64,000 nt of DNA, taken from Sophora flavescens. Taxonomy: Eukaryota > Streptophyta > Magnoliopsida > Fabales > Fabaceae. The stretch covers positions 38,178,783-38,242,782 of the forward strand of contig CM061068.1 of NCBI GenBank assembly GCA_030762895.1, read 5' to 3'. A program made the translations under genes and the position numbers. The notes beneath the pieces are model-generated. The model had not been told where the DNA came from, ran no database searches, and saw only the letters and a program-made list of their open reading frames with translations. Positions 24,165 through 34,555 of this stretch are shown piece by piece (the first letter of the stretch is position 1; every line of letters begins with the position of its first letter).

Positions 24165-24561
24165 CAATACACATCGGTTAATTTAGAACCGATGTGGTAA
24201 ACTTTCACACATCGGTTAATAACAAAACCGATGTTTAAAAATAAAATTTTAATTTCTAATTTTTTTTATAGTTTTATACATCGGTTATTAGAAACCGATG
24301 TGGTTAATGACTGTTTTACACATCGGTTCTAATACAACCGATGTTAAATGTTAAAAATTTCTGACTTTAAGTTTTTTTATTTTAATTTTAAACATCGGTT
24401 AGAAATAACCGATGTGGAAAGGTTTTACACATCGGTTATTCATAAACCGATGTGTAATACTTTGATTTTAATTTCAAAAATGCCACCGCCTCCTTTTACA
24501 CATCGGTTTAATAGAAACCGATGTGTAAACTCCGATGTAGAATCTCTTTTCTGCACTAGTG
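24165..24561. repeat. Right TIR and subterminal palindromes of CACTA A
   Basis: Seven acatcggtt...aaccgatgt units (from about 24172, 24209, 24277, 24319, 24391, 24428 and 24500) followed by the TIR. They are the same units as at the left end with different spacers. Confidence 0.9.
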
Positions 24562-24564
24562 TTA

Positions 24565-25470
24565 GGAAATGCTGGCACAGACTTGGTGTCAAACGATTAC
24601 GTAAATTTGTCAAAGAGGTATAAAGCATTGTCAATAATGAGTTTTGACGATAAATGATTCATGTTTTAAAAGATAAGTTTGAAATTTAAAAAAGAGGGAC
24701 AATTATTTAATAGAAAATAACTTCCTAATCGTACTGAGTTTATAATGAAAAGAAAACTGAAGTTTGAAAGGAAAGTTAAGTAAAGAAAGATCTAAATGAC
24801 ACTACTTGCAAGAAGTAAAATAAACTTAAAAGACGAACTTGAGAGAAATACTGGAAATTAAAAGGAACAAGTAAAGAACTTGAACAAAAAGGATGAAAAT
24901 GGCATTGAATTTTGCCATAGTATCGAAATAAGAAGGATGGAGGGAATACTTGAATGTAATCCGTCAATCTGCTGTGTGATCGAGATGTGTAGGATGTGTA
25001 TCAAGTAACCTCTCCTATTACATTGTAATAACTAGTATTTATAGGCAAAATAAAATAACTACCTAGTAGTAACTTCCTATCTAAATAACTGCCACATGTC
25101 CTTGGTAGTTCTCTTAGGCTTTACATTTAAACTACTTGTCAATACAATTCCAATAACTGCTCAATGTCTTGAATCGCTCCGTGTCAATTGGGTTGTCTTT
25201 GACGGGATTAACTGCTTGACAACTTATCTTGACTATATTGTCGATTTTGAGACTTAGTCATTTTTTATCTTTCCATATTTTTGACAATCCTCCCATGAAT
25301 TTTGTCAAAAAGACTACTTGTCAATCTATCTTTTCGTCGACATGTACACTTTCTTATCAGCTAAGTATTTTCGATACTTAGAAGATAAAATTCTTTACTT
25401 CAATTCTTTCGTCAGCCTATCGGAATTATTTCTGTCAAGAGTTTGAAATTCTTCCACTAATAGTGTGACA
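24565..25470 (-). mobile_element. 5' LTR of the Tat element, outer piece
   Basis: Continues the LTR after CACTA A. On the minus strand it starts TGTCACACTATTAG at 25470. The terminal TGT...ACA pairs with the other LTR end at 14086. The 5 bp to the right (25471-25475, ggatt) should be the target duplication; its partner lies left of the window. Confidence 0.75.
25035..25044 (-). promoter_or_regulatory. TATA box of the Tat LTR
   Basis: CTATAAATAC on the minus strand, about 430 bp into the LTR, in the place of a U3 promoter. Confidence 0.5.
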
Positions 25471-26885
25471 GGATTAGCAGTGGCCACGTCAGCATAAAGG
25501 TTTAGTTGCATGAGTTGGAGGGTAGAGGATGATGTTATAAAGTATGGATGATTGTAAATTGTGAGTGATACATGTTTGTGACTATTATTGTATAATGTGC
25601 TATGAATCTTTTCCGCTTATGATGATAGAACTGTTTCTTATCTCCCTATTTCTATATTTTTGTGTATGTCTACTTTATTACGTTAGAAGACCAGATGGAG
25701 GAATATGTTGCTGAAGAGATGGAAGGAACCCTGTACGAGATGGAGGTTGTTGAGGAGTTGAATGACATTCCGTATGAAGCTGATGCTGCAGAACAACCTA
25801 CTGATCCTAATAATATAGTGTAGTAAGTTTAGGGCTAGTGAGTCATATAAGACATTTTTATTTTTCCGTTAGTTATAAGCAGTTTGTATAAATAAGTATC
25901 TGTGTGGGATCCTACTGAGCGGATACCCTAAACAGTATTGTGTAAAATAAAGGATAATTATGTGTGTATTTATGTAATATAATTTGGGAGAGTTTTATAT
26001 TTGCAGAAGTTATATGATTATTAATTAAGTTTTAATTTTTACGTATTTTCAACGATAAGCGCGCGATTAAGCAAATAAATAATAAGGTTTTAATTTAATA
26101 ATAAAATGGGGCACAACGAGGTGTCTCATCTCTCTCTCTTTTTGTTGTCACAAAGAACGAACCACCGCCACAGACGCCATGAGCCATCGTCCGCCTCCGC
26201 CACAACACCACCACAAGCTCTTCTTTCTTCTTTGGGTCAGTGGTTCTCACTTTCCCTTGTTCATTTCTAGAACCCCAATTTGTTTCTCAAACCCCAACCC
26301 TAGGTTTTGATTTCAGTTCTCAAAATATGAAATCAATTGGTGTTTTATGAGATTGGGATCATGATTAAGTGTTCCCCTAAATCAATTTTGTCAATCTCTT
26401 GTTAAATTGATTTTTTCCCCAAATTTTCATCTTGAGCCTAAAAACCCAAATTTGTTTTGAATTGAATTAATGTGATTTTTGAGAAATTACGTATATTGGT
26501 GAGTTATATTTATAGTGTCGATGTTGAGAAATTAATTTAGTGTTATGTATGTTTGTTTCTATGTCTGGATCGGTTCTCTGTGATGTTTTTCATGTTCGTG
26601 CTTGTTCCGCGGAAGCATGAATTGCTCTTGGGAACTAATTGGAGCTGACTGCATAGCTGTGAAGTTCCAGAAAAACCTCTGAACATCTTAAAAGGTGGGA
26701 GAAGATAATACATTAGGTATAGTATGGGTTTTAAATGCAGGTTTAGTATATTTGCTTAGGAAATTGCATGGGTTTATTGATATAAACTGCTTCATTTTAA
26801 TTGTATGAATTATCTGTATGGCTTGTGTAGTTAGTATCTTATATGATGCTATGTGTGGACCATTTTAAATCGTAATAGCTTGATG
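25471..26885. other. Unassigned region right of the Tat element
   Basis: Contains a 42-codon acidic reading frame (25695-25823) and, near 26.16-26.24 kb, a His/Pro-rich open stretch starting at 26179 (MSHRPPPPQHHHK), which could be a gene start without a visible continuation. The rest is AT-rich. I see no known domain. Confidence 0.3.
25695..25823 (+). CDS. Short acidic ORF, 42 residues, unrecognised
   Basis: ATG at 25695, stop TAG at 25821. Very acidic (MEEYVAEEMEG ... EELNDIPYEADAAEQ). The frame is open upstream of the ATG as well, so it may be the last exon of a truncated gene rather than a small gene. It lies 225 bp beyond the Tat LTR. Function unknown. Confidence 0.25.
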   Translation: MEEYVAEEMEGTLYEMEVVEELNDIPYEADAAEQPTDPNNIV

Positions 26886-27911
26886 CTATATTTTGACTTT
26901 GGTTCTAGCAGCCTTGTCCAAACATGCTTGAGTAGCCATAAACAAGTGATCTTCAGTTTGAGGTTGCTCATCAGAGAAGTTGACTTGATGTGTAGGTTCG
27001 GGTTGAGATTCGTTTTGCTTAAATCTACAAAACCTTTCTCTTTGTCCCCACTTTTTGCAATGGTTACATTGAATTTGAGGCTTTCCCTTATACCAACAAT
27101 CTTTTGTCATGTGGTTTGTTCTTTTGCAAGTTAGGCAAGGAGGAAACTTGTCCTTTGCTGTAGATTCACTTGAACTCCTATCCACCTTACTTTTCCCTTT
27201 TTGATCACCCCATATTTTTATAATTTTGCTTCTTTTGATCCTTCTGACCAGATTGCTTCCCCATATGTCTTGCTTGAAATGCACCTTCAGTTACATCATC
27301 TTCTCATGGAAATCCTTTGTTCTTGAGCTTGCAATTTACTGACCATCTTAGAAATAGTTCTTAAGATCACATGACTCTTCAATGACAACAACTTTAGCCT
27401 CAAATTTTTCTGGTAGGCTGATCATCATCTTTTCTACTACCTTGCTATCTTGCACAACCTCACCATACAACCTCATTTGGTTCACCAAGTGGGACAACTT
27501 TGAGGTGTACTCCTTCACAGATTCATTCTCCTTCATTTTTACCACTTCAAACTCTCTTTTAAAAGTCAATAGCTTGATGGACCTTACCCTTCCATCACCT
27601 GTATGCCTTTCATTCAGTTCATCCCATATTTGTTTGGCTGTTTCTAGATGCATAATGCTTGTAAACACATCATCTGTCAAGGCTGAGTGCAAACAGCTAA
27701 TAACTTTCTCCCTCTTCATCTTCTCCTCTTCATGTTGCTTCATTCGAGCTATTGTGGGATTAGCTCTCAATGGTGGAACTTGCTTGTCTTCATCAACATA
27801 CTCCCATAAGCCAAAAGACTTCAAACATGATCTCATTTTGACAACCCATATGTGATAATTTTCCCCAGAAAATTGAGGAACAGTAAAGACAGCATTGCTC
27901 CCTGAAGCCAT
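26886..27911 (-). pseudogene. Gag of a truncated Ty1/copia element
   Basis: The frame 27911-27348 starts MASGSNAVFTVPQFSGENYH and has the copia gag (UBN2-type) pattern, including ALTDDVFTSIMHLETAKQIW. After a frame break, 27284-26886 holds two zinc knuckles: CLTCKRTNHMTKDC (CX2CX4HX4C, intact) and CNHCKKWGQRERFC, where Gln replaces the His. No protease, integrase or RT follows; sequence homology ends at about 26880. The gag would have packaged element RNA. Confidence 0.85.
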
Positions 27912-27993
27912 TTGATCACTCGTGAGTGTTTAAACTCTCAATTTTTACTTGATTCAAACCCACAGCCTATAAGAACACAACTCCATACACCAC

Positions 27994-28303
27994 TGTTAAA
28001 ACATGCAATGGCAGCAAAGACATAAAACATAGAAACCATAAACAGAGGATAGGAGAATGAGATAGCAGGGCAATTTTCGTTTTTTGCTGTATCACAATAC
28101 ATAGATACATGTTTCATTCATATTCAAGAGAAATACATAGTCAAAAACACAGCTCATACCATACTGTCATGACATGTATCCACTGTCATTGGGTAGATAA
28201 TCATACCTCTATTATGAAATATTACCAACTAAAATAAACAAAATGATTACACACATTAACAAAGAAATATTTTAGAAAAGTTTTACATGTCTTTACTCTA
28301 ACA
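27994..28303 (-). mobile_element. 5' LTR of the truncated copia element (310 bp)
   Basis: On the plus strand it runs TGTTAAAAC ... CTCTAACA, so both ends are TGTTA/TAACA inverted. It sits 83 bp upstream of the gag start on the minus strand. No matching 3' LTR is seen to the left of gag, so the element lost its 3' part. The 5 bp outside are gaaat (28304-28308). Confidence 0.7.
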
Positions 28304-29410
28304 GAAATAAGCAGTGTGATATACTGCTATCAACATACATGGCAAAATGTGTGTTCACTCCCTTCTCTGCTAAGGTTTGCTATAGTGTCACTGCAAGAAA
28401 ATTGTATTTGCTATGGCTTGAAACAGGAGTACCTTATGAAGTTTCGAGATGTAATTAGAAAATTTCATTCTCCACATATAAATTCAGAAGCCTGTGGGAA
28501 TAAAACAGGGGTCAGGAGTCTCTGAAATGTCATATTGAGCACGTGGCTGCAATAATTTGAGATGCTCTCTTCAAAATTCTTTTGTGTCATTATGACATGT
28601 ACCTCTATGATCTCTAATCCTGTACTTCGGATTCTGAACTCAGCTTTGGGGCTTTTGTTGATAATTCTATTATCTTCTTCTGCTGTGTGATGCTGCGATT
28701 CTTTACGCATCTTCTGCAACGAGTTTGGGTCCACTTTGAGCTCAGCAACAACAATATACACATATGCATATATATAATATAAATTTGTTACCCACATTCT
28801 ACAGAGTTTAGCTGCTGATTGACATCATCTATCGTCATAAAATTGCATCTGCTACTGGCTTCCACGTTAGCACATTTGTGTTTGTATATTGACAAATTCT
28901 TACGTAGGAATTTGTTATTGCATATACTCAAATTAACATTTGACATACCCTTTTTTTTTTTTTTGACAAAAACATTTCACATACCTAAAAGACATGTTTT
29001 AGAGATATCTCTATTTCTAACATACCCTGGTACCTGGTTGATGTCCCACGATGCCGACAATTTGTTTTTCTATGTAGAATGGTTTGTGTCAATGTTAAAT
29101 ATATCTTACGAGTCTTTTCCTACGTAATGGTCACTTATCTTCTTAGTGACGTTTTATTTTTGGTGACTACTTTTGTTATTCTCAATATATTTTTTATTTT
29201 ATTTTTTATTCTCTCAGTAAAAATCTTTCTCAAGATTATTTAACTTCAAATACTACCAAATTTTAATTTTTGATTATACACTTAATTAAGGCTATATTTC
29301 CAAAAAGTAAATTTAAGTTTATTATTTATTTTTAAAAAATAAATATACATAATATGATATCACTCCTTGGATTGGAGCAAGATTTGCTAGTAAAAAACAA
29401 ATGAGAATGA
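28304..29410. other. Intergenic, no clear gene
   Basis: AT-rich. A minus-strand 110-codon frame at 28797-28465 matches no family I can name. The rest is simple sequence. Confidence 0.35.
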
Positions 29411-29690
29411 TAACAAGTGTTCTTAGGATATAGTTTAAGGAATCTTGAAAGAAAAATTTGTATAGAAAATTGTGTATTTACATTTTGAAAAGTGTTATAC
29501 TTTAGTTTTTCAATACAATTTCTTGGATCTTGGTAACGAATGTCATAAGGACATTGATTAAGGAACCTATAAAAGAAAAACTTGTATTGAAAAACAAAGT
29601 GTTATACTTTTCGAAATACTAAATACATATTTTTTTCATATTAATTTTTCTTTCTTGATTCTTTAAATAATGTATTAAAGATACTTGTTA
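29411..29690. mobile_element. Fold-back MITE-like element
   Basis: The left side (taacaagtgttcttagga...) and the right side read in reverse (taacaagtatctttaata...) are inverted copies with scattered mismatches over roughly 70-100 bp. The ends are taacaag/cttgtta. About 280 bp, non-coding, typical of miniature inverted-repeat elements. The target duplication is unclear. Confidence 0.55.
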
Positions 29691-30900
29691 ATATTTTTTG
29701 TTTTTCTTTTATCGGTTTCTTAATCAATATTCTTGGAATATTCGTAAATAAAAAAACAAAAGTAACACCCGGAGTTGGATTGAAACTTTTAAAAATAAAA
29801 TAAAATAAAAATCTGGCTTAAAAGGGAAATAAATGATGACGTGGCAAACATGAATGCGAAGGCCATCTCGTCATTGACGATTCCCTTGTGTGATTGCCAC
29901 ATGCATGCGAAAAATTGTAAGGCTTTGACCTAATGCATCGATGTGGAGGACAGACGCTTTTATGTTCGGATAATAATAATAAGTTAACAACAAAGGACAG
30001 TGCTAATGAGCATTAGCTTTGGGAAACCTTAAAAATAAATTATATTTATAATCAATATAGTATATAATTAATTATTATAATAATTGATTATAATGAGAAT
30101 TTATTTTTTATTTAGGTATGTTGATAATCTATTCTATTTAATTGATGCAAAAAATAATTATTTTTCACATAATAAACTATAAAAAATATCATTTATTTAT
30201 AATATTTGATAGTGAGTCATTGAGGTCGTAACGAGAAATACATTCTATCATTAAAGCATAATAATTAAAAAAATTCATCTAAAAATAAAAGCTTTTTATA
30301 AAAGAGTCTCTTTATCAGCTTTTGCTAAAACAACTTTTTTATAAAAAATAAAAGCTTTTTTCTAAAATCATCTAGAAACCCAAATAAAGAGTCATAAGAT
30401 AGTCAAGATGATTTGGATGAGAGTTAAAGAGTGAGATAATAAGGATGTTGAGGGTTCAAATCTTATTAACTAATATAAATACTAACATTAAGATACTAAT
30501 ATTTGTTTATAATAATAAAAAAATAGAAACTCAAACATAACTGATCTCTTGTAAAATAGTTTTTTTTTTTAAAAAAGAGCTTAAACTTCAATAATAAGTC
30601 TTTCCCAATCATGCGCAAGAGATTGATTATGGAATAAATTTTTTATTAGAATTTATGTATTTAATGTTTGGAAAAATAATATACTTAATTTTTTAATAAA
30701 ATATTTTTAAATTGCTTACGTCAAGGGTGAAGGAACTAATCCAGACCATAAATAAAAAGAACAAAGACAAAAAGATCACGCGGGCAACTCACTGGTGGCG
30801 GTTTCTCTCTCGCATCGAAAGAGCATGAACTCGCCACGCGCCTTCGTGTGAGTGGTATCCTCCCGCCACACTCCGTTTGCCATAATTCCTCTGTCTCTCT
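29691..30900. other. Intergenic and upstream region of bHLH47
   Basis: Strongly AT-rich. A possible tRNA-derived SINE head at 30400-30464 has an A-box-like tagtcaagatgatttgg and a B-box-like gggttcaaatctt about 50 bp apart. Nothing else is recognised before the bHLH gene's leader at about 30.9 kb. Confidence 0.35.
30400..30464 (+). repeat. Possible SINE head with pol III A and B boxes
   Basis: A-box-like sequence at 30400-30416 and B-box-like sequence at 30452-30464, spaced as in tRNA-derived SINEs. No tRNA fold or target duplication was established. Confidence 0.3.
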
Positions 30901-31063
30901 CTTCTGCCCTAATTTCCCACAAACTAAATAAACTGTTCCATTTCTCGCTTCAAAAATCTAAACTCGTCATCTCAATCATAATAAGTTTTATCCTTCCATC
31001 TTGATTCACAACACAATATACTCATTCCACTTCTCTCCCATCAGAATCGTCTGTCACCGGTAG

Positions 31064-31420
31064 GTAAGCAAAACCACTTTGCTCTTTCTGCTGATACCCC
31101 TCTTCCCCCCCGTTTTATGATTCGGTCATTTGGATATCTGGATGCCCTGTTTGGTTTCTATGAATTGCGGAAATTAAAGTTGGGAACTTGGACTGTTTTA
31201 TTTCCCCCTCCCCTTCTCTGATGAAATTACAAGAGAGGGGATCAACTGGCTATGGAAGTGATTGTATCTTGGAACACGGGTTTTAAAATGTCATTGACAG
31301 TAGCAATTTGAAAATTTTCAGTTTCTCTTGTATTCTATTTCCTCGGGTGTTCCATTTACTTGTCCTTGTTTTTTGTTTTTTGGTCCGAAATTGAAATATA
31401 GGTTTGTTTTTCTACTTTAG
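31064..31420 (+). other. Intron in the bHLH47 5' UTR
   Basis: Donor gtaagc at 31064 and acceptor tctactttag ending at 31420, both upstream of the start codon at 31472. Inferred from splice motifs only. Confidence 0.45.
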
Positions 31421-31471
31421 GAAGTTTTGTTGCTGGAACAATTTTATACAGGCATAGCTGGTTTTGTTAAC

Positions 31472-33252
31472 ATGGGTTCAGAGAGTCCTGCTCCTATGGT
31501 TGAGACATCAAAAAACAGGTCAGTTCTAATGCCTTCACAATCACAAACAAACAATGGTAATCTGATATGTAGTTTCACTACAGAAACAAGAATTACCCAC
31601 TGCTCTTGCTGCTTCATATTTGTAATGAATTTGATGGGCGCTGGCAGTTTCTTTATGTTGCAATTTCTTTTGTAATTTTTAGATTCAGATGCTTTATTGG
31701 GGCCCGTGATTTGGGTGACAAATGGCTTCATTGCTCCTACGGCTGGCTCAAGGCAAATAAAAAGCCTTCTTCATTGGAATTTTATTACTTAATATTATCT
31801 GATCCTTTGTTCCAAATCATTTGTTAATACACAAGATTAAATTAGCTTTCATACATTATTTACTTTGGGATCAAACTTTCTGAAACGGGTTTAAAGTTTT
31901 AAACATTTGATGTATTGACCTGAAGCAAGTCTAAGTTTCCATAGTTCTGTGCATTTAAACCTCCAGTTGTTTCATCCAGACAAATTTAAATTGAGCGAGA
32001 ACTACTGATAGAAAGTAGTAGTAGCGGTGGCAGTTTGGTAGTCATAACAGCACATTAGCACCACATGCTAGAGGTGTCTCTTGCATGAATACTTTATGTG
32101 GAATAACAGGTTGGTCACTTGGATTCAGTTTTTGTTAACTTGATGTGCTTCAGGTCTCCTCCTGGTAAAAAGAACCAAGGGAAAGTCCCCAAGAGAATTC
32201 ACAAGGCTGAAAGAGAGAAAATGAAGCGTGAACATTTGAATGAACTCTTTCTTGATCTTGCCAATGCACTTGGTAACCTCTTGTGCCTCCATCTTGTATT
32301 TTGATTATGTTTGAACTTATCTTTCCCCATGATTGCTTCATTCAACATTATAATTACTTTTGGCTCTTACCTTATATTTCATGTCACCTTTGACATGTTG
32401 CCTCGTATGATTTAAGTGCTTTTTCTTCCTTCTCTTGTTTTCTCTCTTTGTTTATTTTCTTTTTCTTTTCTCTTTTTTGGTGGTGGGATAGATCTAAACG
32501 AGCAGAACAACGGAAAGGCTTCTATATTGTGTGAAGCTGCTAGGCTACTAAAGGATTTGCTCTGTCGGATCGAGTCCCTTAAGAAGGAGGAGGTGTCTCT
32601 GTTGTCTGAATCTCATTATGTAAGTGCTTGACATCCTATTTCCTCCTTTCTCTTTATTTTAGCCTGTTGAGGATACTGCCTGCTAATATGTAATGGGAAG
32701 GAGCATTTATCATTTGGTTTAAGCAAACTGTGACTAAAATCTTTGAAGCCCGTTACTTTAGCTGATTAGCATTTTATCTTACTTTGGAAGCTGATATATT
32801 GATGACATACAATCAACACATCCTTGTATCTGGTTATAATTCATATGATTGTCTTCATTGTGTAGGTGACCATGGAGAAAAATGAGCTGAAGGAGGAGAA
32901 TTCCAGTCTAGAAACTCAAATTGTGAAACTTCAAGGTGAGATACAAGCAAAAGTGGCTCAGTCTAAACCTGACCTGAATGTACCTCCTCATTTGGAACAT
33001 GAACCACCAGAGCAGACGAATTATCCAGGGGAGAGTCTCCACTTGCCTACCATAGAACCTACCTTGCAACAAGGACCTCCTGTTTTGGTTGTTCCATTTC
33101 GTCCTGATTTTCAAGCTGCTTTTCCAGCTCTCAGTGTTGCCGAGCTCACGCCAAATCCCACATCCGTTGTCAGTAAACCACATGCCAGGTATCCCACACC
33201 AGCAGATTCATGGCCATCCCAGCTGCTTGGAGAGCAACCAACTTCAACTTAG
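31472..33252 (+). CDS. bHLH47: bHLH transcription factor, POPEYE/bHLH47-like
   Basis: Coding exons 31472-31518, 32154-32272, 32492-32619 and 32866-33252 join in frame to 226 residues. A 5' UTR intron is likely at 31064-31420 (ag|gtaagc ... ctttag|g). The basic helix-loop-helix lies at about residues 24-85: KVPKRIHKAEREKMKREHLN (basic and helix 1), then NNGKASILCEAARLLKDLL (helix 2). A leucine-rich coiled helix follows (EKNELKEENSSLETQIVKL), then DLNVPP, an EAR-type repression motif, and a conserved C-terminus (RYPTPADSWPSQLLGE). The domain order and C-terminus match POPEYE, which represses iron-homeostasis genes in roots. Expected size is about 240 residues. No breaks seen. Confidence 0.9.
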
Positions 33253-34555
33253 ACATGCTAATTTGTAGTTATAGTTTCTGTACTTGGTATAACCTGCCTA
33301 GTACATTTCTTAATAGCAATGCCGCTCTGCAGATTTCGTGTATAAATTATACATATTCAATGATCTGAAAGAGTTTTACTCAGTTCCATTTCTCCTATTA
33401 AATCTTAGCTAGGTGTTAACTTTTGACTTGAGTAAGCTCCTTTCCCTTTACTTGGGTTGAAAGCCTCTATTTACTTATAAGGACTTTTGTGTGGTGGTGC
33501 TTTTCCTTGGGGCCATGGCTGATGATTAAGCACTAGAAGTGAATAGATTGGTCTATTCCAGGATTTGGAAATCTTTTCTTTCTGACGCGTTTTTGAGACT
33601 TTAACATGGAAAAGGAATGCTTTTTGGGACTTTGATATAATACTGACTAAGCTGAGCAACAACAAAAAAACCTACTAAGCAACTCTCATGATTAATTTAA
33701 TAGTGATACATGTAATTTTTCTTATCTAATGATCATTTCTTACTCTCACGAGACACTTTTATGTTAAATATAGAGCGAGGGTATTGAAAATATCAATTAT
33801 GTATTCACACTTTTCATTAATTATTAGTAGTTTTGTGAAATAAAAACTTAAAGTAATTATTGGTTAATTTGAAGTATATTGTTTACTCTCTCACAATGAA
33901 CACTAAAAAATAAATGATAATGCTTTTTGAACATCAAAGGCATGAATAAGAGACACTGGGACAGAGAAATAAAAAATAATAAATAAATGTTCAAAATATA
34001 AAAATATAGTGTTGGAAATTCAAGTTTACTGTACAAATAATAAAACTGAAAAATAAGTCGGCAGCGGTAATTTCGTAATTATGTTGGAAGCGAAGGTTCC
34101 TTTTCCCTAAAAGTGTAGTGTGAGTTAGGTGTGAGATCAGCGAATCCGCAAATATTTGTTTGATGTTGATGACCCAAACCAAAACCCACTATTCCAATCC
34201 GTAGTGCCTGAGGACCATGGTGATCCAGCAAGCATCGTAGCCCATGTAAGATTGAGTTGGAAATCGGTCATTCCTAATGGTGTGACTGCAGTCACCACGC
34301 TAGTCTCGGAAGCACACTAAAATACCTCCCTCCACACAAGGGCCAAGGCCACACCGTTGTTGCTTTTGTTCTTTCTTTTGCTACAATATTCTCGCAGGTT
34401 GCACCACACTTTATCTGCTTTTGTTATCTCACCAAAAACAAGCCACAGTGTGAAATCACTCTCTTTGTCTCTCCCCCTTCTGTTGTGAGTGAGTGATCGA
34501 AGAAGAAACCCTAGTTAGTTTCACACATAAGTTCACTCACTTAAGAGATCAAAAG
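33253..34555. other. Intergenic between bHLH47 and HVA22-like gene
   Basis: 3' UTR of bHLH47, AT-rich spacer, and the promoter and 5' UTR of the HVA22-like gene (from about 34.35 kb, CT-rich leader). No other gene recognised. Confidence 0.4.

Larger units (their letters stand above)
14243..24561 (-). mobile_element. CACTA transposon A (10.3 kb)
   Basis: Terminal inverted repeats CACTAGTGCAGAAAAG at 14243-14258 and 24546-24561, flanked by exact 3-bp target duplications tta (14240-14242 and 24562-24564). Subterminal regions of about 370-400 bp are packed with palindromes. On the minus strand it has a TNP2-type transposase (21545-18359) and a second gene (18188-15240). It inserted in the 5' LTR of the Tat element. 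TNP2 has a stop and frameshifts, so the copy is probably non-autonomous now. It also carries a captured WD40-gene fragment on the plus strand at 22404-22699. Confidence 0.95.
2617..25470 (-). mobile_element. Nested Tat-lineage Ty3/gypsy retrotransposon, left end missing
   Basis: Minus-strand element with, from right to left, 5' LTR (14086-25470, split by CACTA A), primer-binding site, gag, protease, RT, RNase H, a second archaeal-type RNase H, integrase, then a plus-strand antisense ORF. The second RNase H and an antisense extra ORF are hallmarks of the Tat lineage. The LTR reads TGTCAC...GTTAACA on the minus strand. The left part, including the 3' LTR, is cut off at 2617 by the Athila-like element and would lie beyond the window. 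A solo LTR interrupts RT. Many stops and frameshifts make it non-autonomous. Confidence 0.85.
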
